Source: an uncultured Cohaesibacter sp. (lineage in GTDB: Bacteria; Pseudomonadota; Alphaproteobacteria; Rhizobiales; Cohaesibacteraceae). From it: DNA of 64,000 nucleotides. The position numbers were made by a program, and so were the translations under genes. Positions 36,303 through 44,501 of the stretch are shown here, one piece after another. The stretch is taken from the NCBI RefSeq assembly GCF_963666525.1, contig NZ_OY762905.1:1419331-1483330 (forward strand), in the 5' to 3' direction. The notes below the pieces were generated by a model that was not told the DNA's origin, made no database searches, and worked only from the letters and a program-made list of their open reading frames with translations. The stretch's first letter is position 1, and the number at the start of each line of letters is the position of its first letter.

Positions 36303-37598
36303 GTGACTGGTGAAGAAAACGAAATCAGGCAATTGAGAGACCTCGCATCCGCCCTGTTCGAGGAAGGTGTCGCCGCCGCAGACCCTCGTCTGGCACTGGA
36401 AAGGGCCTTTGGCGAAAATCCTCTGTTTCCCCTGCAGAAGGGACGCTATCTGATCATCGCCCTTGGCAAGGCCGCCGCTGCCATGGCTGAAAGCTGCCTC
36501 AGGGCCCTGCCGGACGAGACGCCACATGAATGCCTCGTCATAACCAATTACGAGAATGCCACAGAGATTGAAGGCGCCAGATGTCTTGCAGCCGGACACC
36601 CCGTGCCGGATGAAAACGGCCTTGCCGCAGGGCAGGCGATCATCGACATGCTGGCAACCACGACCGTACAGGATCGCATCATCGTCCTGATCAGCGGTGG
36701 TGGTTCAGCACTGGTTCCTGCACCGTTGCCCGGCCTCACTCTTGAGGACAAGGCAGCCGTCAACAGGCTGCTGCTCGCCAATGGCTATGTCATTCAGGAG
36801 ATGAATCTGGTCCGCCAATGCCTGTCGCAACTGAAGGGCGGTGGTCTCAGCCAGTTGGCAGCACCCGCGCCCGTGGACAGTTTTATCCTCTCCGATGTGG
36901 TCGGCGACGATCTCAGCGTCATCGCCTCGGGCCCGACCAATCCGCCGTTGGGCAGCAAACAGGATGCTCTGGCGCTGTTTGCCGCCAAGGGGCTGGTCGA
37001 ACAACTGCCGCCATCGGTCAGGGCGGTTCTGGAAACACCGGATGAAACAGACGCAATCGACTTTTCCAACACCACCAACCGGCTCATCGGCTCCAATCGA
37101 TTGAGTCTGGACGCTGTTCTGGAAGCCCTTCCTCTTGGCTGGCAGGGCACGATTCTGGACGATCTGCTGGAAGGCGACGTAGAAGAGGTGGCCCCGCGGT
37201 TGCTCGACGCGGCCCGCGCAGCGCCAGAGGGGCAGAAGACCGCCTATATCTGGGGTGGCGAGACCACGGTCACACTGAAGGGCGACGGCAAGGGCGGCCG
37301 CAATCAGGAACTGGCCCTGCGCTTTGCCGCAGCCAGTGAAGAACAGCCGATTGACGGTCACTGGGTGTTCCTGTCGGGCGGTACCGACGGGCGCGATGGC
37401 CCGACCGACAGCGCCGGGGGTCTGGTGGATGCCGCAACACTCTACCGGATCCGGCAGGCTGGCGCACGACCACGGGAGCTGCTGGCCAACAACGACAGCT
37501 ACAAGGCACTGGAGATGTCCGGCGATCATCTGATGATCGGCGCAACCGGCACCAATGTTGCCGATATCCAGATCTGTCTGGTGGACAAGAGCCAATGA
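36303..37598 (+). CDS. Glycerate 2-kinase (GckA/TtuD, MOFRL family)
   Basis: The 431-residue enzyme phosphorylates D-glycerate to 2-phosphoglycerate, linking glycerate-yielding pathways to lower glycolysis. The N-terminal DUF4147 domain includes LIIALGKAAAAMAESCLRAL (about residues 50-69), PVPDENGLAAGQAI and LISGGGSALVPAPLPG. The C-terminal MOFRL motif appears as GGETTVTLKGDGKGGRNQEL. The start is a GTG with GGGAGG nearby upstream. It overlaps the next gene by four bases (ATGA). Glycerate released by a glycosylglycerate hydrolase would be a natural substrate, which makes the GH63 operon 12 kb away of interest, but no direct link is visible. Confidence 0.92.
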   Translation: MTGEENEIRQLRDLASALFEEGVAAADPRLALERAFGENPLFPLQKGRYLIIALGKAAAAMAESCLRALPDETPHECLVITNYENATEIEGARCLAAGHPVPDENGLAAGQAIIDMLATTTVQDRIIVLISGGGSALVPAPLPGLTLEDKAAVNRLLLANGYVIQEMNLVRQCLSQLKGGGLSQLAAPAPVDSFILSDVVGDDLSVIASGPTNPPLGSKQDALALFAAKGLVEQLPPSVRAVLETPDETDAIDFSNTTNRLIGSNRLSLDAVLEALPLGWQGTILDDLLEGDVEEVAPRLLDAARAAPEGQKTAYIWGGETTVTLKGDGKGGRNQELALRFAAASEEQPIDGHWVFLSGGTDGRDGPTDSAGGLVDAATLYRIRQAGARPRELLANNDSYKALEMSGDHLMIGATGTNVADIQICLVDKSQ

Positions 37599-38113
37599 AC
37601 GAAGACGCAATGAGCAAGGAGCAGGCAGCCATTCCGGAGCATCGTCCGGTTGAAGTCCTCGTTGATGCCGATGCCTGCCCCGTCAAGGAAGAGGTCTACA
37701 AGGTGGCCGAGCGCCATGGGGTTCCGGTCACGCTCGTGGCCAACCAGTTCATGCGCATGCCACGCAGGGATGAATGGGCAATCCCCATAAGTTTCGTAAA
37801 GGTCGAGGACGGGCCCGACGTGGCCGATGATCACATCGCCGCCATAGCGCACCCACGCGCGGTGATCGTCACCGCCGATATCCTGCTTGCCCAGCGCTGC
37901 CTTGCCAAGGGCGCCAGTGTGATCGGCACCACCGGCAAACCATTTACGGAAAACTCCATCGGCTCGGCGGTCGCCATGCGCAATCTGATGGCCGATCTGC
38001 GCGAGACCAGCGACATCGGCGGCGGACCGCCCCCCTTCTCAAAAGCCGACCGGTCACGCTTTCTGTCCAGTCTGCATGAAATCCTTGAGCGCCTCAAACG
38101 GACGAGGGTGTGA
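37595..38113 (+). CDS. YaiI/YqxD family protein (UPF0178, DUF188)
   Basis: The 172-residue protein has the conserved VLVDADACPVKEEVYKVAER near residues 17-36, VANQFMRMPRR, VIVTADILLAQRCLAKGA and a DIGGGPPPFSKADRSRFL C-terminal box that define this family. The fold is PIN-like with conserved acidic residues, suggesting a nuclease-type active site, but the function is unknown. It overlaps the glycerate kinase stop by four bases and so is co-translated with it. The start could also be the ATG at 37610. Confidence 0.88.
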   Translation: MNEDAMSKEQAAIPEHRPVEVLVDADACPVKEEVYKVAERHGVPVTLVANQFMRMPRRDEWAIPISFVKVEDGPDVADDHIAAIAHPRAVIVTADILLAQRCLAKGASVIGTTGKPFTENSIGSAVAMRNLMADLRETSDIGGGPPPFSKADRSRFLSSLHEILERLKRTRV

Positions 38114-38177
38114 GAGCCCTGCCCGAGGAGCAATGGGAAGCATCCCACCTGCGCAACGCATCAATCACGGGACGATC

Positions 38178-38876
38178 TCAGCCAAAAGGACTGGGGCAGA
38201 CAAAATCCACCCATTCCCCCTTGGCCGGATGGATGAAGCCGAGCGTCTCGGCGTGCAGCATCAGCCTGTCGGCACCGGTCAAAGCCTCACCCTCGGCATA
38301 GAAGCGGTCCCCCATGATCACATGCCCGAGACTGAGCATGTGCACCCGCAACTGGTGTGACCGGCCCGTATGGGGAAACAGCCGCACCAGCGTGCTGGCC
38401 TCATCGCGTCCGATCACCTGCCAATCGGTCACAGCCCGTTTGCCAAGCTCGAAAGAAACCATCTGCTTGGGGCGATTCGGCCAATCACAGATCAGCGGCA
38501 GGTCCACCGTCCCCCCATCGCCGACCATCATGCCCCAGACCCGCGCCACATAGCTCTTCTTTACCTTGCGCTTCTCGAACTGGCGCCCAAGATTGCGATG
38601 ACAATCATCGGTGCGCGCCAGAACCATGATTCCCGAGGTATCCATATCGAGCCGGTGAACGATTCGCGTATCGCCGAAATGCAGCCTGGCCCGGTGCTCG
38701 AGACAGTCCCAGTGCTCTTCGGCCTTGCCCGGCACGCTCAATAGTCCGGATGGCTTGTTGAGAATTACTAAATGCGCATCCTCATAAAGCACATCGAGAT
38801 CGGGCTCGACGGGCGGGGCATAATCGACAAGAGGCGGAGTGAGGCTGGGTGGATGAGACATCCTCTCCATATGCAT
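38178..38876 (-). CDS. RluA-family pseudouridine synthase
   Basis: The enzyme isomerises specific uridines in RNA. The catalytic aspartate lies in DTRIVHRLDMDTSGIMVLART (core RLDMDTSG), and LYEDAHLVILNKPSGLLSVPG and LFPHTGRSHQLRVHMLSLGH are the flanking RluA/RluC-type motifs. Size and the close RLDMDTSG context favour RluA itself (tRNA U32 and 23S rRNA U746), but paralogues cannot be excluded. The start is ambiguous: three ATGs lie within 18 bases (38876, 38870, 38861), and a GGAGAGG immediately abuts the last. The 232-residue choice is given. It converges with the YaiI-type gene. Confidence 0.88.
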   Translation of the reverse strand: MHMERMSHPPSLTPPLVDYAPPVEPDLDVLYEDAHLVILNKPSGLLSVPGKAEEHWDCLEHRARLHFGDTRIVHRLDMDTSGIMVLARTDDCHRNLGRQFEKRKVKKSYVARVWGMMVGDGGTVDLPLICDWPNRPKQMVSFELGKRAVTDWQVIGRDEASTLVRLFPHTGRSHQLRVHMLSLGHVIMGDRFYAEGEALTGADRLMLHAETLGFIHPAKGEWVDFVCPSPFG

Positions 38877-39384
38877 GAGAGCGCCGCCAAGGTCAATCGC
38901 CTTGGCAGTCCGGGATCGTTTCAGAAAGCCGGAAAATCCCAGTTGGATCCGCAACCTAGCGTGCGCCACGCAGCCATGCTGCAATGCAATAAATTGACCA
39001 GCCACCCTTCGCAAGCGCGAAATATAAACCTATGCAATTATACTTTAATCCAAATAAAACTAAAGAAATACTTCCAGTTAAAACGCAAGCAACAAACGAT
39101 AAATTCAGTATAAATTACACTTACACATCGCACGACTAAAGGATGAAGGAATTATACGAACAATTAATTGAATTGATAACGCCTCTCATTTTAGATCACT
39201 GCAAGGACAGACGGCTGTATTCAGCATATCTGTATCTTACAACTCACATGGTCTTGTCCATGACCGGTATAAAAAATGTCGCGGTGCAGCTGAGGAACGG
39301 CACCTGAACAGACACAACCATCAGGGACAGACCTTTCAGAATGGAACATGAACCGCCAGGCGGTTCAGCACCATGGGGGGAATT
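38877..39384. other. AT-rich spacer upstream of the symporter operon
   Basis: This region holds the divergent promoters of the RluA-type gene and the symporter operon. It is A+T-rich from about 38985 to 39240. An inverted repeat CATGG-N6-CCATG lies at 39247-39262, followed by a TATAAA box at 39268. A 54-codon frame at 39143-39307 was considered and rejected. Confidence 0.45.
39247..39262. promoter_or_regulatory. Inverted repeat CATGG-N6-CCATG, possible operator
   Basis: Perfect 5-base arms around six bases stand about 123 bases upstream of the DUF4212 gene and just before a TATAAA sequence (39268-39273). A role as regulator site for the symporter operon is conjecture. Confidence 0.3.
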
Positions 39385-39645
39385 ATGGCCGAGAATAACG
39401 AATCCGGACATGCCTATTGGAAAGCCAACCTGAATCTGATCGCGATTTGCCTTGTCATCTGGTTTATCGCCTCCTTCGGGTTTGGTCTGCTTCTTCGTCC
39501 TGCTCTTTCGGGAATTTCAGTCGGCGGGTCCGACCTGGGATTCTGGTTTGCCCAGCAGGGATCAATCTGGGTCTTTCTGGGACTCATCTTCTTCTATGCA
39601 ATCCGCATGAATGCGATCGACAAAAAATTTGGCGTTGAAGAATAA
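39385..39645 (+). CDS. DUF4212 protein, small subunit of a sodium/solute symporter
   Basis: The 86-residue membrane protein has two helices (about residues 13-35 and 52-72), beginning MAENNESGHAYWKANLNLI. DUF4212 proteins are always found directly before SSS-family symporters of the VC_2705 type and are thought to be their small subunit. The ATG at 39385 is preferred because a G-rich site lies just before it; an in-frame ATG at 39373 would lack one. It is 20 bases upstream of the symporter gene and heads the operon. Confidence 0.9.
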   Translation: MAENNESGHAYWKANLNLIAICLVIWFIASFGFGLLLRPALSGISVGGSDLGFWFAQQGSIWVFLGLIFFYAIRMNAIDKKFGVEE

Positions 39646-39665
39646 GGAACGCGAGGAGCTAGACC

Positions 39666-41438
39666 ATGGATCTTCAAACTCTTACCTACATCGTTGTAGG
39701 CGCGTCCTTTGCGCTCTACATCGGGATTGCCTTCTGGGCACGAGCCGGCTCGACCGGTGAATTCTACGCCGCCGGTCGCGGCGTTCACCCGATCGCCAAC
39801 GGCATGGCAACCGCCGCCGACTGGATGTCGGCAGCCTCCTTCATCTCCATGGCCGGGATCATCTCCTTCAGCGGCTATGGCGCGTCGGCCTACCTGATGG
39901 GCTGGACCGGTGGTTACGTGCTGCTGGCCATGCTGCTGGCCCCGTATCTGCGCAAGTTCGGCAAGTTCACCGTGCCTGAATTCATCGGCGATCGATTCTA
40001 TTCATCGACAGCCCGCATCGTGGCCGTTGTCTGCCTCATCATCTGCTCGATCACCTATGTTATCGGCCAGATGAAGGGCGTTGGCGTTGCCTTCTCCCGC
40101 TTCCTCGAAGTGGACGCATCCACCGGTCTGCTGATCGGCACCGCGATCGTGTTCCTCTACGCGGTTCAGGGCGGCATGAAGGGCATCACCTACACTCAGA
40201 TCGCACAGTATTGCGTTCTGATCCTTGCCTACACCATTCCGGCTGTCTTCATCTCCATGGAACTGACCGGCAATTTCCTGCCGCAGGTTGGCCTGTTCTC
40301 CAACCATGTTTCGGGTGAACCGCTGCTGGCCAAGCTTGACCAGATCGTGGTTGACCTCGGCTTTGCCGAATACACCAGCTTCACGTCCAATCCGTTCAAC
40401 ATGTTCATGTTCACCATGTCCCTGATGATCGGTACTGCTGGTCTGCCACACGTCATCATCCGCTTCTTCACCGTGCCGAAGGTTTCCGACGCACGCTGGA
40501 CCGCAGGCTGGTCCCTGGTCTTCATCGCGATCCTCTACACCACCGCTCCCGGCGTTGGCGCAATGGCCCGCATGAACCTCATGGACACCATCCAGACCGG
40601 CGCAGTCGGCGCGGAAGACGGCAACCTGCTGTATGAAAACCGTCCTGACTGGTTTAAGAACTGGGAAACCACTGGTCTTCTGAAATTCGAAGACAAGAAT
40701 GGTGACGGCCGAATCCAGTATTACAACGACAAGTCCACATCCTTTGCACCGAAAGCCGAAGAATTTGGCTGGAAGGGCAACGAGCTGACTGTCGACCGTG
40801 ACATCATGGTTCTGGCCAACCCTGAAATCGCCAAACTGCCGAACTGGGTGATTGCTCTGGTGGCTGCCGGTGGTCTCGCCGCCGCTCTCTCCACCGCAGC
40901 AGGGCTTCTGATGGCCATTTCCTCGGCTGTTTCCCATGACCTGCTGAAGGGCACCTTCACGCCGCAGATCACCGAGAAGCAGGAACTGATGTGGGCTCGT
41001 GTCTCCATGGCCGTTGCCATCGCGATCTCCGCCTACCTCGGCCTCAATCCTCCAGGCTTCGCCGCGCAGGTTGTGGCTCTGGCCTTCGGTCTGGCTGCCT
41101 CATCGATCTTCCCGGCGCTGATGATGGGCATCTTCTCCAAGCGCGTGAACTCCAAGGGCGCGATCCTGGGGATGGTTGCCGGTATCGCAACGACCCTGCT
41201 CTACATCTTCACCTACAAGGGCTGGTTCTTCATCCCGGGCACGGAAATGCTGCCAAACACGCCGGACAACCACTTCATGGGTATCGCTCCGGAAGCATTC
41301 GGTACCGTTGGTGCGATCATCAACTTCGCAGTGGCCTATGTTGTCTCTGCAATGTCCGCAGAACCTCCGAAGGAGATTCAGGATCTGGTCGAAAGCATCC
41401 GCATCCCGAAAGGGGCTGGCGCTGCCATCGATCACTAG
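39666..41438 (+). CDS. Sodium/solute symporter, SSS family VC_2705 type (ActP-like)
   Basis: This 590-residue inner-membrane symporter belongs to the acetate/monocarboxylate branch of the SSS family. It shows AARAGSTGEFYAAGR-type N-terminal residues (ARAGSTGEFYAAGRGVHPIA), DWMSAASFISMAGIISFSGY, the sodium-site region around GTAGLPHVIIRFFTVP, and a WVIALVAAGGLAAALSTAAG helix. A hydrophilic insertion of about 90 residues (about 305-385) is typical for this subfamily. Acetate, lactate, pyruvate or propionate are likely substrates. It follows the DUF4212 subunit and is separated by a terminator from the DUF294 gene, giving differential expression within a conserved neighbourhood. Confidence 0.92.
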   Translation: MDLQTLTYIVVGASFALYIGIAFWARAGSTGEFYAAGRGVHPIANGMATAADWMSAASFISMAGIISFSGYGASAYLMGWTGGYVLLAMLLAPYLRKFGKFTVPEFIGDRFYSSTARIVAVVCLIICSITYVIGQMKGVGVAFSRFLEVDASTGLLIGTAIVFLYAVQGGMKGITYTQIAQYCVLILAYTIPAVFISMELTGNFLPQVGLFSNHVSGEPLLAKLDQIVVDLGFAEYTSFTSNPFNMFMFTMSLMIGTAGLPHVIIRFFTVPKVSDARWTAGWSLVFIAILYTTAPGVGAMARMNLMDTIQTGAVGAEDGNLLYENRPDWFKNWETTGLLKFEDKNGDGRIQYYNDKSTSFAPKAEEFGWKGNELTVDRDIMVLANPEIAKLPNWVIALVAAGGLAAALSTAAGLLMAISSAVSHDLLKGTFTPQITEKQELMWARVSMAVAIAISAYLGLNPPGFAAQVVALAFGLAASSIFPALMMGIFSKRVNSKGAILGMVAGIATTLLYIFTYKGWFFIPGTEMLPNTPDNHFMGIAPEAFGTVGAIINFAVAYVVSAMSAEPPKEIQDLVESIRIPKGAGAAIDH

Positions 41439-41499
41439 GATCATCGGTAGCGAGGATCTCTGAGGGGTCCTCGCGGCCCGAGACAAGACACTCTGAGAG

Positions 41500-41530
41500 A
41501 TCCCGCCGACCACCTCGGCGGGATTTTTTT
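41500..41530 (+). terminator. Intrinsic terminator after the symporter
   Basis: A perfect 10-base stem (ATCCCGCCGA with TCGGCGGGAT) with a five-base loop is followed by seven T. It lies between the symporter stop and the DUF294 gene 26 bases later, so it probably attenuates rather than separates the cluster completely. Confidence 0.85.
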
Positions 41531-41555
41531 GGCACCCTAGCCCGGAGAACGACTG

Positions 41556-43397
41556 ATGAGCACGTCGGATTTCGCAGAATTCGCAAGTCACAGGCACCCG
41601 TTTGACCTGTTGGAAATGAGCCGTCTGGAAACCCTTGGCGAAAGCACAATCGCGCTGGAGGTCAAGCAGGGAGACGTGATTCTCGACGTGGGCCAGAAGG
41701 TTTCCGGCCTCTATCTGATCCGCTCCGGCGAGGTCGATCTGATCACGCCGGAGGGCAATCTGCTTCTGCACCTGACGATCGGCAACTGCTTTGGCGAGCG
41801 CGCCATGCTCAGTGACGGCAAGGCTCCCAACAAGGCGGTGGCCAGCAGGGACAGCCGCCTGTTCATCATTCCCAAGGCCAGCTTTAACGAGCTGATCGCT
41901 GCGTCACCCTCGTTTCATGCCTTCTTCGACAGCTCCCTAGCCAAGAAGGTCGCCGCCGGTGGGCAATCCGATTCTACAACCGACCTCATTTCCATCACCA
42001 TCGGCGAGTTGATGACCCCCGACCCGATCACCATCGCCCCGGACACGACCGCCACCAATGCGGCCAAGCTGATGAAGAGCAGGAATATCTCCTGCCTGCT
42101 GATCACAGAGCAGGACAGATTGATCGGCATCCTGACCTCCGGCGACATGGCGCACAGGATTGTTGCAGCTGGTCGCAGCCTCGACACCCCGGTTCGTGAC
42201 ATCATGACGCCGAACCCCTTCACCCTCGGCCCCGAGGCACTGGGTTTTGATGCCCTGCTGTCGATGATGGAGCGCACACACACCCATCTGCCGGTAGTTG
42301 AAAAGGGACGGCTGGTCGGTATTCTCACCAACACCAATCTGGTACACAGGCAAGCCGTCTCCGCTCCCTTCCTGATCCGCGATCTGCAACGGCAGGACAG
42401 CTTCGAGAATCTGGCAGCCATCGTCGCCAAGGTACCGCAAATGCTGGCCCAGCTGGTCGGCAGCGGTGTTGACGCCCACAACATCGGCCGCATCGTCACC
42501 AATGTCACCGACAGCCTGACCAGACGTCTGGTGCAACTGGCCGAAGAGCGCCTCGGCAAGGCCCCGATCCCCTATCTATGGCTGGCATGCGGTTCGCAAG
42601 GAAGACAGGAACAGACCGGCGTGTCCGATCAGGACAATTGCCTCATTCTGGATGAGTGCTACAGCGAAGCTGAACATGGCGACTATTTCCAGCGCTTTGC
42701 CCGCTTTGTCTCCGATGGTCTGGATGCAGCCGGGTTCTACTACTGCCCCGGCGACATGATGGCTACCAATCCGCGCTGGTGCCAGCCGGTCTCTGTCTGG
42801 CGCAGCTATTTCGCCAACTGGATCGACAAACCAGACCCGATGGCCCAGATGCTTGCCAGCGTCATGTTCGATCTCAGACCGATTGTCGGCGACGAAAGCC
42901 TGTTTGCGGGCCTCTATCAGGAAACGCTGGAGAAGGCCAAGAAGAACAGCATCTTCCGTGCGCACATGATTTCGAATTCGCTCAACCACACTCCTCCGCT
43001 CAGCTTCTTCCGCGGCTTTGCACTGATACGCAAAGGCGAGCACAAGGACACGGTTGATCTCAAGCTCAATGGTGTGGTGCCGATCGTCGATCTCGCCCGC
43101 GCCTACGCCTTGCAGGGCGCCATCACGGCCGCCAACACACGCGAGCGCCTGACCTTAGCCAGAGACATCGGCACGATCAGCCATTCCGGAGCGCAGGATC
43201 TCATCGACGCCTACGACCTCATCGCCACCATGCGGCTCGCTCATCAGGCCCGCCAGATCCGCGAGGGAAGCAAGCCGGATAACTTCCTCGCCCCGGCCAG
43301 CCTCAGCGAACTGGAACGCAATCATCTCAAGGATGCCTTTCTGATGATCAAGACCCAACAGTCGGCTCTCGGCCACGCACAGGGCGTCAACATCTAG
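41556..43397 (+). CDS. cNMP-binding/CBS/DUF294 putative nucleotidyltransferase
   Basis: The 613-residue cytoplasmic protein has a cyclic-nucleotide-binding domain (about residues 20-125; GLYLIRSGEVDLITPEG and GNCFGERAML), two CBS repeats (about 150-275; MTPDPITIAPDTTATNAAKL and MTPNPFTLGPEALG), a DUF294 nucleotidyltransferase domain with the GlnD-like active-site pattern GSQGRQEQTGVSDQDN (about 345-360), and a DUF294 C-terminal domain. Such proteins regularly neighbour SSS symporters and DnaQ-type exonucleases and are thought to be a second-messenger-controlled modification enzyme, but target and reaction are unknown. The start has GGAG nine bases upstream. Confidence 0.9.
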   Translation: MSTSDFAEFASHRHPFDLLEMSRLETLGESTIALEVKQGDVILDVGQKVSGLYLIRSGEVDLITPEGNLLLHLTIGNCFGERAMLSDGKAPNKAVASRDSRLFIIPKASFNELIAASPSFHAFFDSSLAKKVAAGGQSDSTTDLISITIGELMTPDPITIAPDTTATNAAKLMKSRNISCLLITEQDRLIGILTSGDMAHRIVAAGRSLDTPVRDIMTPNPFTLGPEALGFDALLSMMERTHTHLPVVEKGRLVGILTNTNLVHRQAVSAPFLIRDLQRQDSFENLAAIVAKVPQMLAQLVGSGVDAHNIGRIVTNVTDSLTRRLVQLAEERLGKAPIPYLWLACGSQGRQEQTGVSDQDNCLILDECYSEAEHGDYFQRFARFVSDGLDAAGFYYCPGDMMATNPRWCQPVSVWRSYFANWIDKPDPMAQMLASVMFDLRPIVGDESLFAGLYQETLEKAKKNSIFRAHMISNSLNHTPPLSFFRGFALIRKGEHKDTVDLKLNGVVPIVDLARAYALQGAITAANTRERLTLARDIGTISHSGAQDLIDAYDLIATMRLAHQARQIREGSKPDNFLAPASLSELERNHLKDAFLMIKTQQSALGHAQGVNI

Positions 43398-43514
43398 CCC
43401 CTTTGCTCTAAGCCATTGGGTGACCTACGAAATGCTGTCTTACCAGAGGCAGCCGATCCATGCCACAAGAACCCGTACACAGATAGGGCCATGGCCAACC
43501 TAAGGAGCCTTTGA

Positions 43515-44036
43515 ATGATATTCGTCTTGCTTGGAACATTCATCGCCGGCATCGGTGCGGCGGGGGCTGTGATGGTTCTCTACAAGTTCATCCTGCATCG
43601 CCCACGGCCAAAGGGCGCCGTCCCGATCGCTGCCGGCATTGCCATGATCCTGCTGCAGATCGTACTCGATTATGGCTGGTACAGCCGCGCGACCGCCGAT
43701 TTCGGCGATGATGTGGTGGTGCTGCAAACCCGTGAGGGCACAAGCCTGTTGCAGCCGTTATCCTTCCTTTTCCCCCGGACTGATCGCTTTCTGGCTCTCG
43801 ACAAGACAAGCATCAAGACCAACAACGCGCTGCCCGGTATCAAGCTGGCAACCCTGTTTCAGGCTGAAAAGGATGGCCCGACCAGCACTATCGAGCAGTT
43901 GATCGACTGCACCGGCAGCCGCCGTGCCGACTGGAGCGGAACCCTGCCTCCGACGCAGGAGGAGCTGCAAGGCAAGGCCAAATGGTTCGATCTCGACAAG
44001 CAGGATCCGCTACTGAAGGCAGCCTGCGAGGAATAG
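43515..44036 (+). CDS. Uncharacterised membrane-anchored protein in the symporter signalling cluster
   Basis: The 173-residue protein was not recognised. It has two N-terminal hydrophobic helices (about residues 2-26 and 37-55) and then a soluble region of about 110 residues with VVVLQTREGTSLLQPLSFLFP and TDRFLALDKTSIKTNNALPG, ending in a charged tail. No catalytic motif was seen. AAGGAG stands eight bases before the ATG. It lies between the DUF294 gene and the receiver-domain gene on the same strand, about 90 bases from the latter, so it may belong to the same signalling unit. Confidence 0.75.
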   Translation: MIFVLLGTFIAGIGAAGAVMVLYKFILHRPRPKGAVPIAAGIAMILLQIVLDYGWYSRATADFGDDVVVLQTREGTSLLQPLSFLFPRTDRFLALDKTSIKTNNALPGIKLATLFQAEKDGPTSTIEQLIDCTGSRRADWSGTLPPTQEELQGKAKWFDLDKQDPLLKAACEE

Positions 44037-44126
44037 AGGAGAAGGATAACGGATCGGAGGCCCCGGGCTGAAAAGACAGCTCTGACCCGGCAGCACCGTT
44101 CCTGTTGGCAAAGTCAAGGAGATCGC

Positions 44127-44492
44127 ATGACAAAGTCAATTCTGGTGGTAGACGACGAGGCATCCATCGCCTTTGCGCTGGAACATCTGATGCGCGCCGA
44201 GGGCTATGCTGTTGAAACGGCACGCACCGGCCACGATGCCATCGACTGCGCCTGCCATCATCATCCGGACCTCATCCTGCTCGACACTTCGCTGCCCGAC
44301 AGAGACGGTTATGACATCTGCCAGACCATCCGTTCGGACACAGCCAATGCCGACGTCAAGATCATCATGATGAACGCCTCCAGCCGCGAGATAGAGGCGG
44401 AAAAGGGTCTGGCGGTCGGAGCCAACGGTTCGCTAACCAAACCCTTCTCGCTGAATGCGGTCGTGCGTTGCGTCAAAGATCTGCTGGAGTAG
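44127..44492 (+). CDS. Single-domain response regulator (CheY-like)
   Basis: The 121-residue protein is only a receiver domain. The acidic pair is in ILVVDDEASIA (residues 9-10), the phospho-accepting Asp in LILLDTSLPDRDGYD (about residue 53), and the conserved Lys in SLTKPFSLN (about 105). There is no output domain, so it must act by protein contact. AAGGAG precedes the ATG. It lies 9 bases upstream of a sensor-like protein that appears unable to phosphorylate itself, so its phosphate must come from another kinase or small donor. Confidence 0.92.
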   Translation: MTKSILVVDDEASIAFALEHLMRAEGYAVETARTGHDAIDCACHHHPDLILLDTSLPDRDGYDICQTIRSDTANADVKIIMMNASSREIEAEKGLAVGANGSLTKPFSLNAVVRCVKDLLE

Positions 44493-44501
44493 ACCGCGCC
44501 C

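Noticed and set aside
39143..39307. A 54-codon frame beginning MKELYEQLIELITPLI before the symporter operon
   Set aside because: The codon choice is AT-rich and unlike neighbouring genes, the purine stretch abuts the ATG with no spacing, and it overlaps the likely promoter and inverted repeat.
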